Shown one piece after another: positions 1 to 9,160 of a DNA stretch of 64,000 nucleotides. The notes below the pieces were generated by a model. That model saw only the letters and a program-made list of their open reading frames with translations, was not told the DNA's origin and searched no databases. The position numbers were made by a program, and so were the translations under genes. The number at the start of each line of letters is the position of its first letter. Position 1 is the stretch's first letter. The DNA comes from Photobacterium indicum (GTDB lineage Bacteria > Pseudomonadota > Gammaproteobacteria > Enterobacterales > Vibrionaceae): assembly GCF_003026215.1 (NCBI RefSeq), contig NZ_PYOC01000008.1:165587-229586 (forward strand), written 5' to 3'.

Positions 1-247
1 GCTAGAACGCTACGATGATAACCGTGTCTATTCGTTTGCAGCGTATAACGCAGGTCCTGGTCGAGTGAATCGCTGGAAGGGCCAAAACAGCGGTTCTCGT
101 GATGTTTATACCTTCATTGAAGCGATTCCATTTAATGAAACCCGTGGCTATGTACAGAACGTTTTAATGTTTGAAATTTACTACAGCGATTTGATGGGTA
201 AAAAATCGGTATTACTTAAAAAGAATGAATTAACAACCCGTTACTAA
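1..247 (+). CDS. slt: Soluble lytic murein transglycosylase, C-terminal part
   Basis: The open frame enters from the left edge (first full codon at base 2) and ends at TAA 245-247. The visible 81 residues contain the AAYNAGPGRVNRW motif and the 'ETRGYVQNVL' helix typical of the catalytic domain of Slt70-like transglycosylases, which cleave the MurNAc-GlcNAc bond in periplasmic peptidoglycan. The slt-trpR-yjjX order matches the enterobacterial arrangement. The catalytic glutamate lies outside the window. Confidence 0.93.
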   Translation, partial: LERYDDNRVYSFAAYNAGPGRVNRWKGQNSGSRDVYTFIEAIPFNETRGYVQNVLMFEIYYSDLMGKKSVLLKKNELTTRY

Positions 248-263
248 AGGGTGTTTGACGGTG

Positions 264-291
264 ATTCTGCAAGGCTGAAATCTTGCAGAAT
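264..291 (+). terminator. Inverted repeat between slt and trpR, possible weak terminator
   Basis: ATTCTGCAAG (264-273) and CTTGCAGAAT (282-291) form a perfect 10-base stem with an 8-base loop, followed by TTTAT. It starts 17 bases after the slt stop codon. The poor T-tract makes it a weak intrinsic terminator at best; an operator role for the following trpR gene is the alternative. Confidence 0.5.
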
Positions 292-367
292 TTATCAAAT
301 TAGTGTGCAACAGGATCAGAACAGGTTAACATTCCTTGAAGATTCAAAACGCCTTAATGAGGTTTAC

Positions 368-679
368 ATGTCAACAACTCCGGAAACGGCTGATTTTACC
401 GAGTGGCAACAGGTCGTCGATTTACTTCGTCAGGCAGCATTAGAGCAGAAAGATGACGTGATGCTGAAGCTATTACTTACCCCTGATGAAAGAGAAGCGT
501 TATTGGCTCGCGTGAATATTCTTCATGAGCTAATGAATGGGCAGCGTAGCCAACGAAAAATTAGTGAATTGTTAGGGGTTGGGGTAGCAACGATTACCCG
601 AGGATCTAATGAATTAAAGCATCAGAGCGACGATACAAAACAATGGCTGGCTTCTTTATTAAAGAAGCAACAGCAATAA
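368..679 (+). CDS. trpR: Trp operon repressor
   Basis: A 103-residue TrpR homologue, slightly shorter than the E. coli protein (about 108). It includes the 'LLTPDEREALLARVNI' helix and the helix-turn-helix 'QRKISELLGVGVATITRGSNEL'-like region near residues 68-88. With bound tryptophan, TrpR blocks transcription of trp and aro operons. The frame is open back to a GTG at 251, but the ATG at 368 gives the family's usual N-terminus; the upstream part contains the slt-trpR inverted repeat and is not conserved TrpR sequence. Confidence 0.95.
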   Translation: MSTTPETADFTEWQQVVDLLRQAALEQKDDVMLKLLLTPDEREALLARVNILHELMNGQRSQRKISELLGVGVATITRGSNELKHQSDDTKQWLASLLKKQQQ

Positions 680-712
680 GTTCTCCAATAAGCCAGTCGC
701 TCTGAATACATT

Positions 713-766
713 AAATCCCGTCACGATACTCTTTTTTTAATAATGAGGATCGTAACGGGATTTTTT
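713..766. terminator. Bidirectional terminator between trpR and yjjX
   Basis: AAATCCCGTCACGAT (713-727) pairs with ATCGTAACGGGATTTTTT (749-766) with one internal mismatch. There are T-rich runs on the plus side and A-rich sequence on the other. It sits between convergent trpR and yjjX and can serve both. Confidence 0.8.
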
Positions 767-790
767 AATGCCTGACGTTTTGCACCAGCG

Positions 791-1315
791 CTAGCGGCAA
801 GGAAACCATTGTTCATTCATAAATGGAATTAATGCTAGAATCAGGGCTTGTTGATAGACCGAACTGCGACTGAGCGTATGATTGGTTAACATTGCAATGG
901 CCCCACCTTTTTGTTTAACGTTCTGTTGGTTAAACATATCGTCCATCACATCACCAAGTTCAATGCCTTGTTGGATTTTTTCTAGCGCAATAGGGGGCAA
1001 AGGCAAAGAAGCCGAGCGTGCTTCACCGCGTTGCTTATGGTTTTCAATCACCATCCACGCGAAGGTAAAATTTCCATCGATTCCCGCTTCCAGTCCTACG
1101 TAAAAATCAGCATCAGCCTGCAACTTTCGTGCATTCTTAACACGGTTTCTTGCACCGAGTAAGGTTTCGTCTGCACATAAAGGCTGATCTCTTACTTCGC
1201 TGGCGACACTAATGCCTTCGACAGTAAAAGATTGCTCAGGAAAGGCTTGTGAGAATGCTGAAGCAACAGCAGAAATTTTTGCAGGGTTGGCAGAGGCAAC
1301 AATAATTTTTGACAT
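791..1315 (-). CDS. yjjX: Inosine/xanthosine triphosphatase
   Basis: A 174-residue protein of the YjjX (NTPase) family. Near the N-terminus 'IIVASANPAKISAV' is the nucleotide-binding start of the ITPase fold, and 'FYVGLEAGID' and 'QKGGAIAMLT' are family signatures. YjjX hydrolyses ITP and XTP to keep deaminated purines out of nucleic acid. Its position converging on trpR is the same as in E. coli. Length is normal for the family. Confidence 0.92.
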   Translation of the reverse strand: MSKIIVASANPAKISAVASAFSQAFPEQSFTVEGISVASEVRDQPLCADETLLGARNRVKNARKLQADADFYVGLEAGIDGNFTFAWMVIENHKQRGEARSASLPLPPIALEKIQQGIELGDVMDDMFNQQNVKQKGGAIAMLTNHTLSRSSVYQQALILALIPFMNEQWFPCR

Positions 1316-1385
1316 GATTTACCACTAGCTAAAGAATAATATCGACGGTTTTTTACCCTCGCTATTCTACGTAGTCGTAAAGTGA

Positions 1386-1473
1386 ATACCAACCTAAACA
1401 AGTATCAGACCCGTTGAAATAATCGAAGCAGCCTGTTTTGAAACTCTTTCTAGTTAAAAGCATAGGTTGGTAT
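1386..1473. repeat. Short element with 11-base terminal inverted repeats (MITE-like candidate)
   Basis: ATACCAACCTA (1386-1396) is repeated as its exact reverse complement TAGGTTGGTAT (1463-1473), bounding 88 bases without an open frame. It lies in the gap between yjjX and the next regulator. Size and structure fit a miniature inverted-repeat element, but only one copy was recognised here. Confidence 0.4.
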
Positions 1474-1502
1474 ATAAATCACATACCTATTACAAGCAGA
1501 GC

Positions 1503-2141
1503 TTAACGATCGAAAGCCCAATCTGATTGAATGATGTAACCGTGAACTTTAAATTCATCATTATTGACAAAGAGGTTAGGGAAATCGGGTTGGGATGTCG
1601 AAAATATGACACCATCAGCTAATTGAGTCATGTGATAAAAATCAGGCTCACTGTTACGTACCGATGCAAATACTGGTTGTTTAGGGCGGTAAGTCGCTTG
1701 CTTGGTGGCTAATGCATAGCTGCCAATAGGTGCACATTGCGAAATATTTTCGTTATCAACAAATAAACCCAAGCAATCATCACGTTCAAGGTGTTGTGGT
1801 ATTACGCGTTTACTGACCACATTTACTGATTCACCGCCGATGAAAGATCCAAAATCTTTACGGTGAATAATAGGGATGTAAGTACAGGTTGAACCTTGTG
1901 AAGACTCATGAGTAATGGCTGTCGTTGCTTGAGTGCCTGTATCGATTTGCCCTGTTAAAAGGTAACCGATAGACGTATTTAATGTCTCAGCGATTCTTTC
2001 TAGCTCGCGGACTTCAATACCGTATTTACCCGATAACTTACGGCTCATTGTTCCTTGCTGAAGGCCCAAAGATTCGCCAAGTTGCTTTTGGCTAATTCCT
2101 TGGATTTTAGCTAACTGTTTAATTCTTTCTAAATATCCCAT
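1503..2141 (-). CDS. XRE-family regulator with LexA/S24-like C-terminal domain
   Basis: A 212-residue protein. Residues about 5-65 are an XRE/Cro helix-turn-helix ('ISQKQLGESLGLQQGTMSRK'), and the C-terminal half resembles the S24/LexA fold found in phage CI-type repressors. The usual catalytic Ser (in 'SM.P') and Lys are not evident: the equivalent stretch reads 'DNENISQCAPIGSYALAT', so self-cleavage is doubtful. The frame is open upstream to 2222, but the ATG at 2141, preceded by GGGAAG, starts the recognisable domain. Targets are unknown. It could be a relic phage repressor. Confidence 0.7.
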   Translation of the reverse strand: MGYLERIKQLAKIQGISQKQLGESLGLQQGTMSRKLSGKYGIEVRELERIAETLNTSIGYLLTGQIDTGTQATTAITHESSQGSTCTYIPIIHRKDFGSFIGGESVNVVSKRVIPQHLERDDCLGLFVDNENISQCAPIGSYALATKQATYRPKQPVFASVRNSEPDFYHMTQLADGVIFSTSQPDFPNLFVNNDEFKVHGYIIQSDWAFDR

Positions 2142-2554
2142 TATAAAGCTTCCCGCTACCGTTATACGAATGCAAAGGGCATTCTTAAAAGTCATACCTA
2201 ATTCTACTGACATCCTTATCAAAGGAATCTATGAGGTATAAAAAGTGCGATTGATTTCGTTAAAGGAATATAGTTTACAATAAGAATGGGTAAAAAATGG
2301 AACAAAATTCACGTCATAAATTAAGTTTTTTATCAAGAACGTGTTTTTAGTGAAGGTAATTTATAAAATAAAGAGAAGGTGCAGACCTATAACGGACTTC
2401 CTTTTTAACCGTCAGAACAAGGTTATTTATACATTTCCTGTATGATTGGTATCGCTGTTTATCATTGTTATCATATGATTCTTATGGCTATTATATGATT
2501 TTAGGTTGTTATTACTGTTTTAGTGATGGTTCTGTTGAGGGGCACTGATGTTTC

Positions 2555-2586
2555 TACTTGAAATTTGGCATGTAAAATTTCAAGTA
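2555..2586. repeat. Perfect 12-base inverted repeat, operator or hairpin
   Basis: TACTTGAAATTT (2555-2566) and AAATTTCAAGTA (2575-2586) are perfect reverse complements with an 8-base spacer. No T-tract follows, so it looks more like a dimeric protein-binding site than an intrinsic terminator. It is about 410 bases upstream of the XRE regulator start. Confidence 0.5.
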
Positions 2587-2891
2587 ATTTACTGGTTTAT
2601 CAAGAGGCGTCATGGAGAATTCTGCTCGGCGTTTAATGGGTAAAAATAGTGAATACCCCATAGGAATATAAATAGAGGGTTGGTGATACTATCGCGTTAT
2701 ATCTGGATGATGACAAACCTATACACCTCGCGGGCTGATTCTCGTTAAAATGTCTTATTTGTTAGGCTTTTTGTCGTGGTGTTCTTTCGTTTTTATACTC
2801 ATTTTAGGCTCTTTAAAAAGCTTAAATGATGTTATTTATTAGTGATAAATATGTTTGGGCTTGGTGCGATTAATAACAGTTTATTGTTGGT

Positions 2892-2915
2892 TCAATCTAT
2901 CAATCTATCAATCTA
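2892..2915. repeat. Tandem repeat, three copies of TCAATCTA
   Basis: Three exact head-to-tail 8-base units lie immediately downstream of the stop codon of the minus-strand LytTR response regulator gene. No function is apparent. It is a candidate slippage locus. Confidence 0.7.
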
Positions 2916-2919
2916 ACTA

Positions 2920-3732
2920 TTACATTCCTTTAAATAAACTCTGTGCTGTTCGGCTAACAGGCAGCTTTTGCCCATCAATGATGACTGACATTCTTCCTGC
3001 TAGATCTTTCTTCACTTTCTCAATGGTTGCGACATTAACGACGGTTGAACGATGTATTTGCCAAAATGAATCTGGATTGAGCTGTGCAAGCAATTCCTTC
3101 AGTGATGTGCGAATAATATATTCTTGAGCGGCGTTATTGGGTAATCGCTTAAACACCGATACATATTTGTCTTCCGCTTTAAAATAGATCACATCGGATA
3201 TCGCAATTAAATGAATGTCATCACCCGCGCTGGCTTTTATCCAAGTGAGGTATTGTGGCTCAGACTGTGTCGATAACTGTTGAATTTGTTGGATTAATGC
3301 TGATATGTCGGGTTGCGATTGTGCATTTGATGGGTGTTTTTGTTCTGATTGCTGTACTGAAAGTTGGTGTTGTAATTTAGTGCAGGCAGTCTGTAAGCGT
3401 GACTCGGAAATAGGCTTTAATAAGTAATCAACCGCACTTTGTTCAAACGCTTTTACTGCATATTCATCATACGCAGTAATAAAAACAATCAAGGGTGGGG
3501 TCGGCATTTTTTTGAGTTTTTTAGCCAGTGCCATACCGTCTAATTCTGGCATGCGAATATCAAGAAATACAACGTCTGGTTGATGCTCATTGATTTTCAA
3601 CCACGCTTCTTTTCCGTTTTCAGCACTCGCCACTATCTCGAGTTCTGGCCATACTTCGGCTAAAGAACGATTTAAATGATGACGTAAAAGCGGTTCATCA
3701 TCGGCAATTATCGCGGTTGCAAATTGTGTCAT
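2920..3732 (-). CDS. LytTR-family response regulator
   Basis: A 270-residue regulator. The receiver domain spans about residues 5-120 with the acidic pair D11-D12, phospho-acceptor D58 in '[10 protein letters not shown]' and the conserved Lys in 'YLLKPI'. A Gln/Ser-rich linker follows, then a LytTR DNA-binding domain ('[12 protein letters not shown]', 'LPVSRT'). It lies 57 bases downstream of the sensor kinase and is the last gene of the leftward operon. By family behaviour it should bind direct repeats at target promoters when phosphorylated, probably including its own operon (inference). Confidence 0.88.
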   Translation of the reverse strand: MTQFATAIIADDEPLLRHHLNRSLAEVWPELEIVASAENGKEAWLKINEHQPDVVFLDIRMPELDGMALAKKLKKMPTPPLIVFITAYDEYAVKAFEQSAVDYLLKPISESRLQTACTKLQHQLSVQQSEQKHPSNAQSQPDISALIQQIQQLSTQSEPQYLTWIKASAGDDIHLIAISDVIYFKAEDKYVSVFKRLPNNAAQEYIIRTSLKELLAQLNPDSFWQIHRSTVVNVATIEKVKKDLAGRMSVIIDGQKLPVSRTAQSLFKGM

Positions 3733-3789
3733 CTTATCCGTCCTTAGATCGTTTAATTTACTAGCGAGCTCATGGCGCTAATCATGTTT

Positions 3790-4827
3790 TTATATAGGTA
3801 GGGTTAAAGTTGAAATGACGCCACCAGAACGGTGCTCTTTTATCGATATACTGGCTTTCCCGTCAAATAACATCTCTATGCGCTGGCGAATGTTTTCTAG
3901 CCCTAATCCATGCCCTACTGCATGCGGGGTGGGGCTGAATCCTGCCCCGTTATCCGTTACGCTGATCTGCATATTCCCACCAATATTGACTATATCGAGT
4001 GTGACTTTCCCACCCTTGGCTATTGGTGCAATACCATGTGTTAATGCATTTTCGATTAACGGTTGAATTAATAGCGGTGGTAATACTTGGGTTGATGAGA
4101 TGCCGTCGATATTGATGGCATAATCTAACCTATCCCCAAGGCGTACCTGTTGGATTTTTAAATATGCCTCAACCAATGAGACTTCTTGCTCTACCGTAGT
4201 TTGTTGGTGCCTCGTGTTATTGAGGGTTGCGCGCAGTAACTCTGTTAGTTTTTCTAGCATCAATTTAGCTTTATCACTGTCAGTTTCGATCAGCACACTG
4301 ATTGTGGCTAGTGTATTGAATAAAAAATGCGGTTCGATCTGACTTTGCAGTTGCTTTAGTTGGCTGACTAATAGTACTTTTTCTTGCTCTATTTGCTTTC
4401 TTTTAAGGGTTTCGAGTTCTTTATCTGCAATGAGTTTTTGCTCTTTTGAATAAAAGTAGTAATAGCAAAAACCAGTAAAAATAAGCCCAAGTAATATAAC
4501 GGGTTTTAGGTTGCTCCAACCATCTTCACCAAGAAAATCATTCACCCAATATTGCGCATTTAAGGTACCAAATATCATCGAAAAACTCAGGGTACAGATG
4601 ATTTCTCGGTGGCGTGAAACTGAAGGGAACACAAGATCAATAAGCTTGGCACTGAAAATAGCGCTATAGCCAAAGCCAAAGCTGATAATGAGGTGTTTAA
4701 AAAGCGAACTAGGCCAAACCGATTGAGTTGTTAAGGCGATGATAAAACAAAAAAGACTGGTGAATAAGAACGATTTACCCCATGAGTAATTCGTTTCTTT
4801 TTTTACGTCCATTTGTATATTGCTCAT
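3790..4827 (-). CDS. LytS/YehU-type sensor histidine kinase
   Basis: A 345-residue kinase. The N-terminal 125 residues form about four membrane helices, followed by a coiled coil (about 127-160) and a His_kinase domain with H167 in 'QIEPHFLFNTL'. The HATPase region has N-box 'PLLIQPLIENALTHGI', 'DNGAGF' and 'GHGLGLENIRQRIE'. It has no periplasmic sensor domain of any size, so sensing is probably within the membrane. Its ATG overlaps the TAA of the upstream barrel gene by one base (TAATG), which suggests coupled translation with the transport genes. Confidence 0.88.
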   Translation of the reverse strand: MSNIQMDVKKETNYSWGKSFLFTSLFCFIIALTTQSVWPSSLFKHLIISFGFGYSAIFSAKLIDLVFPSVSRHREIICTLSFSMIFGTLNAQYWVNDFLGEDGWSNLKPVILLGLIFTGFCYYYFYSKEQKLIADKELETLKRKQIEQEKVLLVSQLKQLQSQIEPHFLFNTLATISVLIETDSDKAKLMLEKLTELLRATLNNTRHQQTTVEQEVSLVEAYLKIQQVRLGDRLDYAINIDGISSTQVLPPLLIQPLIENALTHGIAPIAKGGKVTLDIVNIGGNMQISVTDNGAGFSPTPHAVGHGLGLENIRQRIEMLFDGKASISIKEHRSGGVISTLTLPI

Positions 4828-6230
4828 TAAAATCGCCCTTTCAGGTTTAGCAAAATCATATGCTTATCTGGCAAGTTAGCATAAGCTGAATTTGATTGCC
4901 CAGTCAAAAATCGTGCAGCAAGCTCTAAATCGAGAGATGCACTTCCAGTATCTATCCATTCATAGTTCAGCCACTGTGTCGCGATAATCCCATTATCTTG
5001 AGGGGAGTAAAGCAAATCAAAGGTTGGCGTTACGTGTTGAATCCAATTTATTTCTCGACTCCAATCCCATTGTGCCCATGCTGTTGAATTGAGTGACCAA
5101 TGCAGCATCACATTATGCTGAACAATATTGCTAAGCTGAAAACCTTGCGCATACGATGCACTCAATGCTGTGTTTTGCGATGTTCCAGTCTGAGCTGAAT
5201 TCGTCGGTGGTGTTGCCATTTTATTTAGGCTGGTGGTGGTATCGATCGCTTGCTGCCATTGCGATGAAGACCAAGCTCGGCTGTCATACCAGTATTCTAA
5301 AATAATACTATTGCCCACTTCGTTAGCCCACGTTAACCCCAATAAGGTTTGAAAAGCGTTACCTTGCTCACCTAAAATTACGGGGTGCAGGCTCGAACTT
5401 GGTAGTTCATAACCTAGGCTTTGATGCTGGTAAGTGGCGGATCCATGAAATTCCCAAGCGAGATCTAATACCGACACCACGCTGCCACCTATTAATCCAT
5501 GGCGTACATCGTCATAGTAAGCCAGCCATTGGTATTCTTGTTCGCCCTGCATCCCATAGTGGCGAACGCCCACACCTTGTTGTTGAGATTGCTGTTCTAG
5601 GTCATTCAGTGATTGCGATGTCCATGATGAATCGGTGTAAAGCAGCGTCCATTCACCTGTCGCATCGAAAACAGACAATGCCACTACGCCAGCCCCTTCT
5701 TCTGCGACTATTCCTACGGGATTTCTGCGATATGGCTTAATGATATCAAGCGGGCGATAGCCGTAACCCACGGCCCAATCTAATCGAATCTTCCCCAGTG
5801 TGACATCAATGTACTGTTCACCGAGTGCTTCATTCGCCAAGGAAAAACCGCCTTGCCAGTACAGCTCTCGAATAATGAATTCAGCGCTTGGATCATTGTT
5901 TAGGTCATTGCTTGAGAGGGTGTTTTGGTTAGTGCTTGAAGCATCGCCTTGAGTCTCTGAATATAGGTCAGTAGTTTTAAGCGAAATCAATCCGAGCCAT
6001 TGTTTGTATCCCACTTCCACTTCTAATAATCCATCAATGGTTTGACGGCTATCAGGTTGTGGCGGAATAAATGGCGAGTTTCTTGATTGCACGCTTTCAG
6101 CACTGATCATCCAATCCCAATGTAGCGATAAATCACTATTACTGGCGGCTGAACATGGCGTATTCAGTAACACTAGGATCATCAATCCCCCGATGTTTTT
6201 GAATGCATTAATCGCCTTATTTTTATTCAT
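4827..6230 (-). CDS. Predicted outer-membrane beta-barrel protein of the ABC/LolA-like operon
   Basis: A 467-residue protein with a signal peptide (hydrophobic 'IGGLMILVLLNTPCSA', cleavage near residue 28) and a mature part rich in alternating aromatic and polar residues. It ends in a terminal Phe ('LLNLKGRF'), as outer-membrane barrels do. No named family was recognised with certainty. It begins two bases after the LolA-like gene ends and overlaps the kinase gene by one base. A role as outer-membrane partner or acceptor for the ABC/LolA-like proteins is inferred from context only. Confidence 0.6.
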   Translation of the reverse strand: MNKNKAINAFKNIGGLMILVLLNTPCSAASNSDLSLHWDWMISAESVQSRNSPFIPPQPDSRQTIDGLLEVEVGYKQWLGLISLKTTDLYSETQGDASSTNQNTLSSNDLNNDPSAEFIIRELYWQGGFSLANEALGEQYIDVTLGKIRLDWAVGYGYRPLDIIKPYRRNPVGIVAEEGAGVVALSVFDATGEWTLLYTDSSWTSQSLNDLEQQSQQQGVGVRHYGMQGEQEYQWLAYYDDVRHGLIGGSVVSVLDLAWEFHGSATYQHQSLGYELPSSSLHPVILGEQGNAFQTLLGLTWANEVGNSIILEYWYDSRAWSSSQWQQAIDTTTSLNKMATPPTNSAQTGTSQNTALSASYAQGFQLSNIVQHNVMLHWSLNSTAWAQWDWSREINWIQHVTPTFDLLYSPQDNGIIATQWLNYEWIDTGSASLDLELAARFLTGQSNSAYANLPDKHMILLNLKGRF

Positions 6231-6232
6231 GA

Positions 6233-7075
6233 TTATAGCTCTGACACACTATTGCGAGACAAATACGCCGGGTTGTAATATTTATCTTCTAACGTCTGGC
6301 GTGAGATTGCTTGATATTCAATGATCGTCTTTTTATTGGGTTGGATCTTATCAAGTAGAGTCATGGCGACAACGCTGGTTGCCCCTTCACGCAAACCTTG
6401 AGTAAACCACGCTTGTTTTGCCATTTTGCCCGAACGTAAATACAGCTCCGCTTTGATTGGAAAATCATTATTGGCGTTTAACCACAGATCGATGGTTTGA
6501 TAGCTGGCCCCTTTGGTTTTGGCGGTCAATTTTAATTGGTGGGTTGTTACTTCTGCACCATTAAGTGTTTTGATGATTGTCGATTTTACCCATTCACCTT
6601 GATAATCTTCACTCCAAGTGAGTGTTGAAATATCACCAACGGATGCTTCACCCAGTAATTTTTGCATGGGGGTAATACGAATAGGACGACGACTTTTGGG
6701 CATCAATAACCAATAGTTATCTTCAATCATCAGCATTTTTTGCCCAGTTTCCACTGCTGATTTAAATACCACCAGTGATTCGCGATTAGGGCGGGAATAC
6801 ACATTGTACAGACGCGTTTTATCTAACGTGTTTGACTTATAAAGCTTCACCAATGAAACCACTTTCGCAGCGCCGGGCTGAATGCGATAGCTGTCGGCTT
6901 TGGTTATCATTGTTGTTACGGCTTGCTGGTTTATGCCTTCAAGTTGATCGATGCTTTCATTGGCAAAAACCAACGACGATATCGGTAATGTAAGTGCCAG
7001 TAAAACAGAGCAAACCAGCATTCGTTTACATTGAAAAGTACGTGCCGTGTTAGGGCTGAAATAACCATTAAACAT
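6233..7075 (-). CDS. LolA-like outer-membrane lipoprotein-sorting family protein
   Basis: A 280-residue exported protein. A signal peptide lies around residues 19-39 ('MLVCSVLLALTLPISSLVFA'). The mature part resembles the outer membrane lipoprotein-sorting (LolA_like) family found beside MacB/LolE-type transporters, with the 'MLMIEDNYWLLMPKSRRPIR' stretch typical of that fold. The first ATG (7075) overlaps the permease stop by eight bases (ATGTTTAA), which supports the long N-terminus; a later Met at residue 19 would also leave a good signal peptide. It probably carries a lipid or lipoprotein across the periplasm (inference from family). Confidence 0.72.
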   Translation of the reverse strand: MFNGYFSPNTARTFQCKRMLVCSVLLALTLPISSLVFANESIDQLEGINQQAVTTMITKADSYRIQPGAAKVVSLVKLYKSNTLDKTRLYNVYSRPNRESLVVFKSAVETGQKMLMIEDNYWLLMPKSRRPIRITPMQKLLGEASVGDISTLTWSEDYQGEWVKSTIIKTLNGAEVTTHQLKLTAKTKGASYQTIDLWLNANNDFPIKAELYLRSGKMAKQAWFTQGLREGATSVVAMTLLDKIQPNKKTIIEYQAISRQTLEDKYYNPAYLSRNSVSEL

Positions 7076-8381
7076 AAATTAATGCCTCGGTAATGGGTTT
7101 GTTTACGCCTTTACGCGCAGAGAATAATGCAGCTAATAAGCAAATAAACATCACGCCGATAGTGGTAAACGCGACAAGCTCAAACGAGAAGTTGATATTC
7201 AGCGGATAGCCTTCACTTCTTCCTGGCGGCGGGGGCATTTGAACATCGACAAACAGTAACAACACGCACATTAAGGCGTTAGATACTGCGCCTAGCATGC
7301 TACCAATGAGTGCTAATAATCCTGCTTCGCATAAAAATCCTCGAACGATCTCTGATGGGTAACTACCAAGGGCCGATAAGGTGCCGATTTCTCGGGTTCT
7401 TTCCGTTACTGTCATGGTCATGGTGTTAAATAGAGCGACGAATACCACTAAGCCCATTACTGTTCCCATAATGCCGAAGATGCGGTCGTACAAATCTTTT
7501 ACTTTGTTGTAGAAGAATGCGCGATCTTGCCAAGGGGTGATTTCAATCGGCTGAGACAGTTGATCTGACGTTTTTGATAATTGATCAGAAGAGCTTAATC
7601 GCTGATGTAGTTGTTGAGAGAGCCGTTGGTGCACAGCATTGGTTTGCGCCGTTTCAAATAAGAATACCGATAAAGTGCTGACTTTATCGCTCGCTAATAA
7701 CTCTTGTGCACTTGTTATATGAATGTATAGCTGACGTTTATCGAGTTCTGGAACGCCAGTTGAATAGATGCCACGTACATTGAAATCGAATGCGTTAAGC
7801 GCCCCGTCGCTAGTGGTTGCGAGTAATGTTACCCAATCCCCTACATCGACTTTTAGGTTACGGGCTAAATCGACCCCTAGCATTACTTGTGGTTCGGCAG
7901 GGTCATAACGGCTAGAGGTTACATCAGACAGGCTTTGACCTGCTCTGATATCGAGGAACGGTCCTTTCATATCAAATTCACGATCGTTGACACCAGTGCC
8001 CATGAATATGGTCGACTTACTGCCATTAGAGACTAAACCACTGAGGTATATACGAGGTTGAATACCGCGTATGGCATCATCGGCGATAATTTGTTTGATC
8101 AATGCTTGGCTATTATCCAAACCATTGCTGAGCGGCATGTCTTCATCTCTGGTGAAGTAACCGGGTTGGCTTAATGTTAGGTGTCCGGTGTCTCTGGCGG
8201 TCGATTCTTTCAGCGATTCATAGGTGTATAAGCCAAAGCCACCAGCGCTGGTGAGGGCGAATACCGCGATGGCGATAATTAAAATCGACAACAAGCTGCG
8301 TCGCCCATTGCGCAATAGGTTCAACCAAGCAAACCGAAGTGATACCGGAAAATGTGGTAACCGTGCAGCTAACTTGCCCAT
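7068..8381 (-). CDS. ABC transporter permease, FtsX/LolE/MacB type
   Basis: A 437-residue permease. There is one N-terminal membrane helix (about 25-50), a long periplasmic domain (about 55-300) and three C-terminal helices, the architecture of FtsX-domain mechanotransmission permeases. 'MTVTERTREIGTLSALG' is the conserved coupling-helix motif. The start overlaps the end of the ATPase gene by 13 bases. Family members extract lipoproteins or drive periplasmic partners rather than pumping through the membrane. The substrate is unknown. Confidence 0.87.
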   Translation of the reverse strand: MGKLAARLPHFPVSLRFAWLNLLRNGRRSLLSILIIAIAVFALTSAGGFGLYTYESLKESTARDTGHLTLSQPGYFTRDEDMPLSNGLDNSQALIKQIIADDAIRGIQPRIYLSGLVSNGSKSTIFMGTGVNDREFDMKGPFLDIRAGQSLSDVTSSRYDPAEPQVMLGVDLARNLKVDVGDWVTLLATTSDGALNAFDFNVRGIYSTGVPELDKRQLYIHITSAQELLASDKVSTLSVFLFETAQTNAVHQRLSQQLHQRLSSSDQLSKTSDQLSQPIEITPWQDRAFFYNKVKDLYDRIFGIMGTVMGLVVFVALFNTMTMTVTERTREIGTLSALGSYPSEIVRGFLCEAGLLALIGSMLGAVSNALMCVLLLFVDVQMPPPPGRSEGYPLNINFSFELVAFTTIGVMFICLLAALFSARKGVNKPITEALIYV

Positions 8382-9067
8382 AACATGCCCCTTATATCGC
8401 TAGCGTGATTAACAAGCCTTCCATCAAATAGCGCGATGCTTCTATCGCAACGGGTCGCCATGCGAGGATCATGAGTCGCTACGATAAATGTGGTGCCCAT
8501 TTCATGCCCCAGCTGCTTCATTATATCGATTACTACGTTAGCGCTTTGGCTGTCTAGGCTCGCGGTCGGTTCGTCAGCAATAACCAAGGCTGGCTTATGA
8601 ACCAATGCCCGAGCAATCGCGACACGCTGTTGTTGACCGCCAGAAAGGTTATCGGGCCAGTGCTGAGTAAAATCGGCCAATCCCACTTTTTCTAGCATTT
8701 GTAACGCAAGTTCGTCTTGTTGCTGTTTACTGAATCCATTTAGGTGTAGCGGGTAAGCAACATTTTCTAATGCCGTCATGACTGGCACTAAGTTGAACCG
8801 TTGGAACACAAACCCAAGTTTCTGGCGACGGACTTTGGCAGCGGCTAATCGCTCTGTTGGGTAAGCTTTCCCATCCAGTGTGATCTCGCCTTGGTAATCC
8901 ATGTCCAGTAATCCAAGAATATTCAGTAGGGTGCTTTTGCCTGAACCTGAAGGCCCACATAGAGCAATCATGTCACCTTTTTGAATATGCCCGTCGATAC
9001 CTTGCAAAGCAGGCACTGATTGATTGCCTAGTTGGTAAGTTTTTTGTATTTGATTAAATCGGATCAT
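8369..9067 (-). CDS. ABC transporter ATP-binding protein, LolD/MacB type
   Basis: A 232-residue ATPase with Walker A GPSGSGKST (38-46), signature LSGGQQQRVAIARAL, Walker B 'LVIADEPTASLD' and an H-loop in 'VATHD'. It belongs to the LolD/MacB/FtsE group that pairs with FtsX-type permeases. The gene overlaps the permease gene by 13 bases and follows the small exported protein gene after about 93 bases. It powers the operon's transporter at the inner membrane. Confidence 0.9.
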   Translation of the reverse strand: MIRFNQIQKTYQLGNQSVPALQGIDGHIQKGDMIALCGPSGSGKSTLLNILGLLDMDYQGEITLDGKAYPTERLAAAKVRRQKLGFVFQRFNLVPVMTALENVAYPLHLNGFSKQQQDELALQMLEKVGLADFTQHWPDNLSGGQQQRVAIARALVHKPALVIADEPTASLDSQSANVVIDIMKQLGHEMGTTFIVATHDPRMATRCDRSIALFDGRLVNHASDIRGMLWAS

Positions 9068-9160
9068 CGTTTTCCCCTTTTCCTTAGGCTTCGCTGACCA
9101 TGTTTATCACGAGTCATCTCTGGTGCTAGGTGCTAGAGATTAGGCAGTAGATATTAGATA

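Larger units (their letters stand above)
2223..2919. other. Gene-poor intergenic region
   Basis: About 700 AT-rich bases with no convincing gene on either strand. It holds a perfect 12-base inverted repeat (2555-2586) and three tandem copies of TCAATCTA (2892-2915) just past the stop of the LytTR regulator gene. Confidence 0.6.

Noticed and set aside
2142..2222. Upstream extension of the XRE regulator to 2222
   Set aside because: The extra 27 residues are unlike the family, and ATG 2141 has a better ribosome site.
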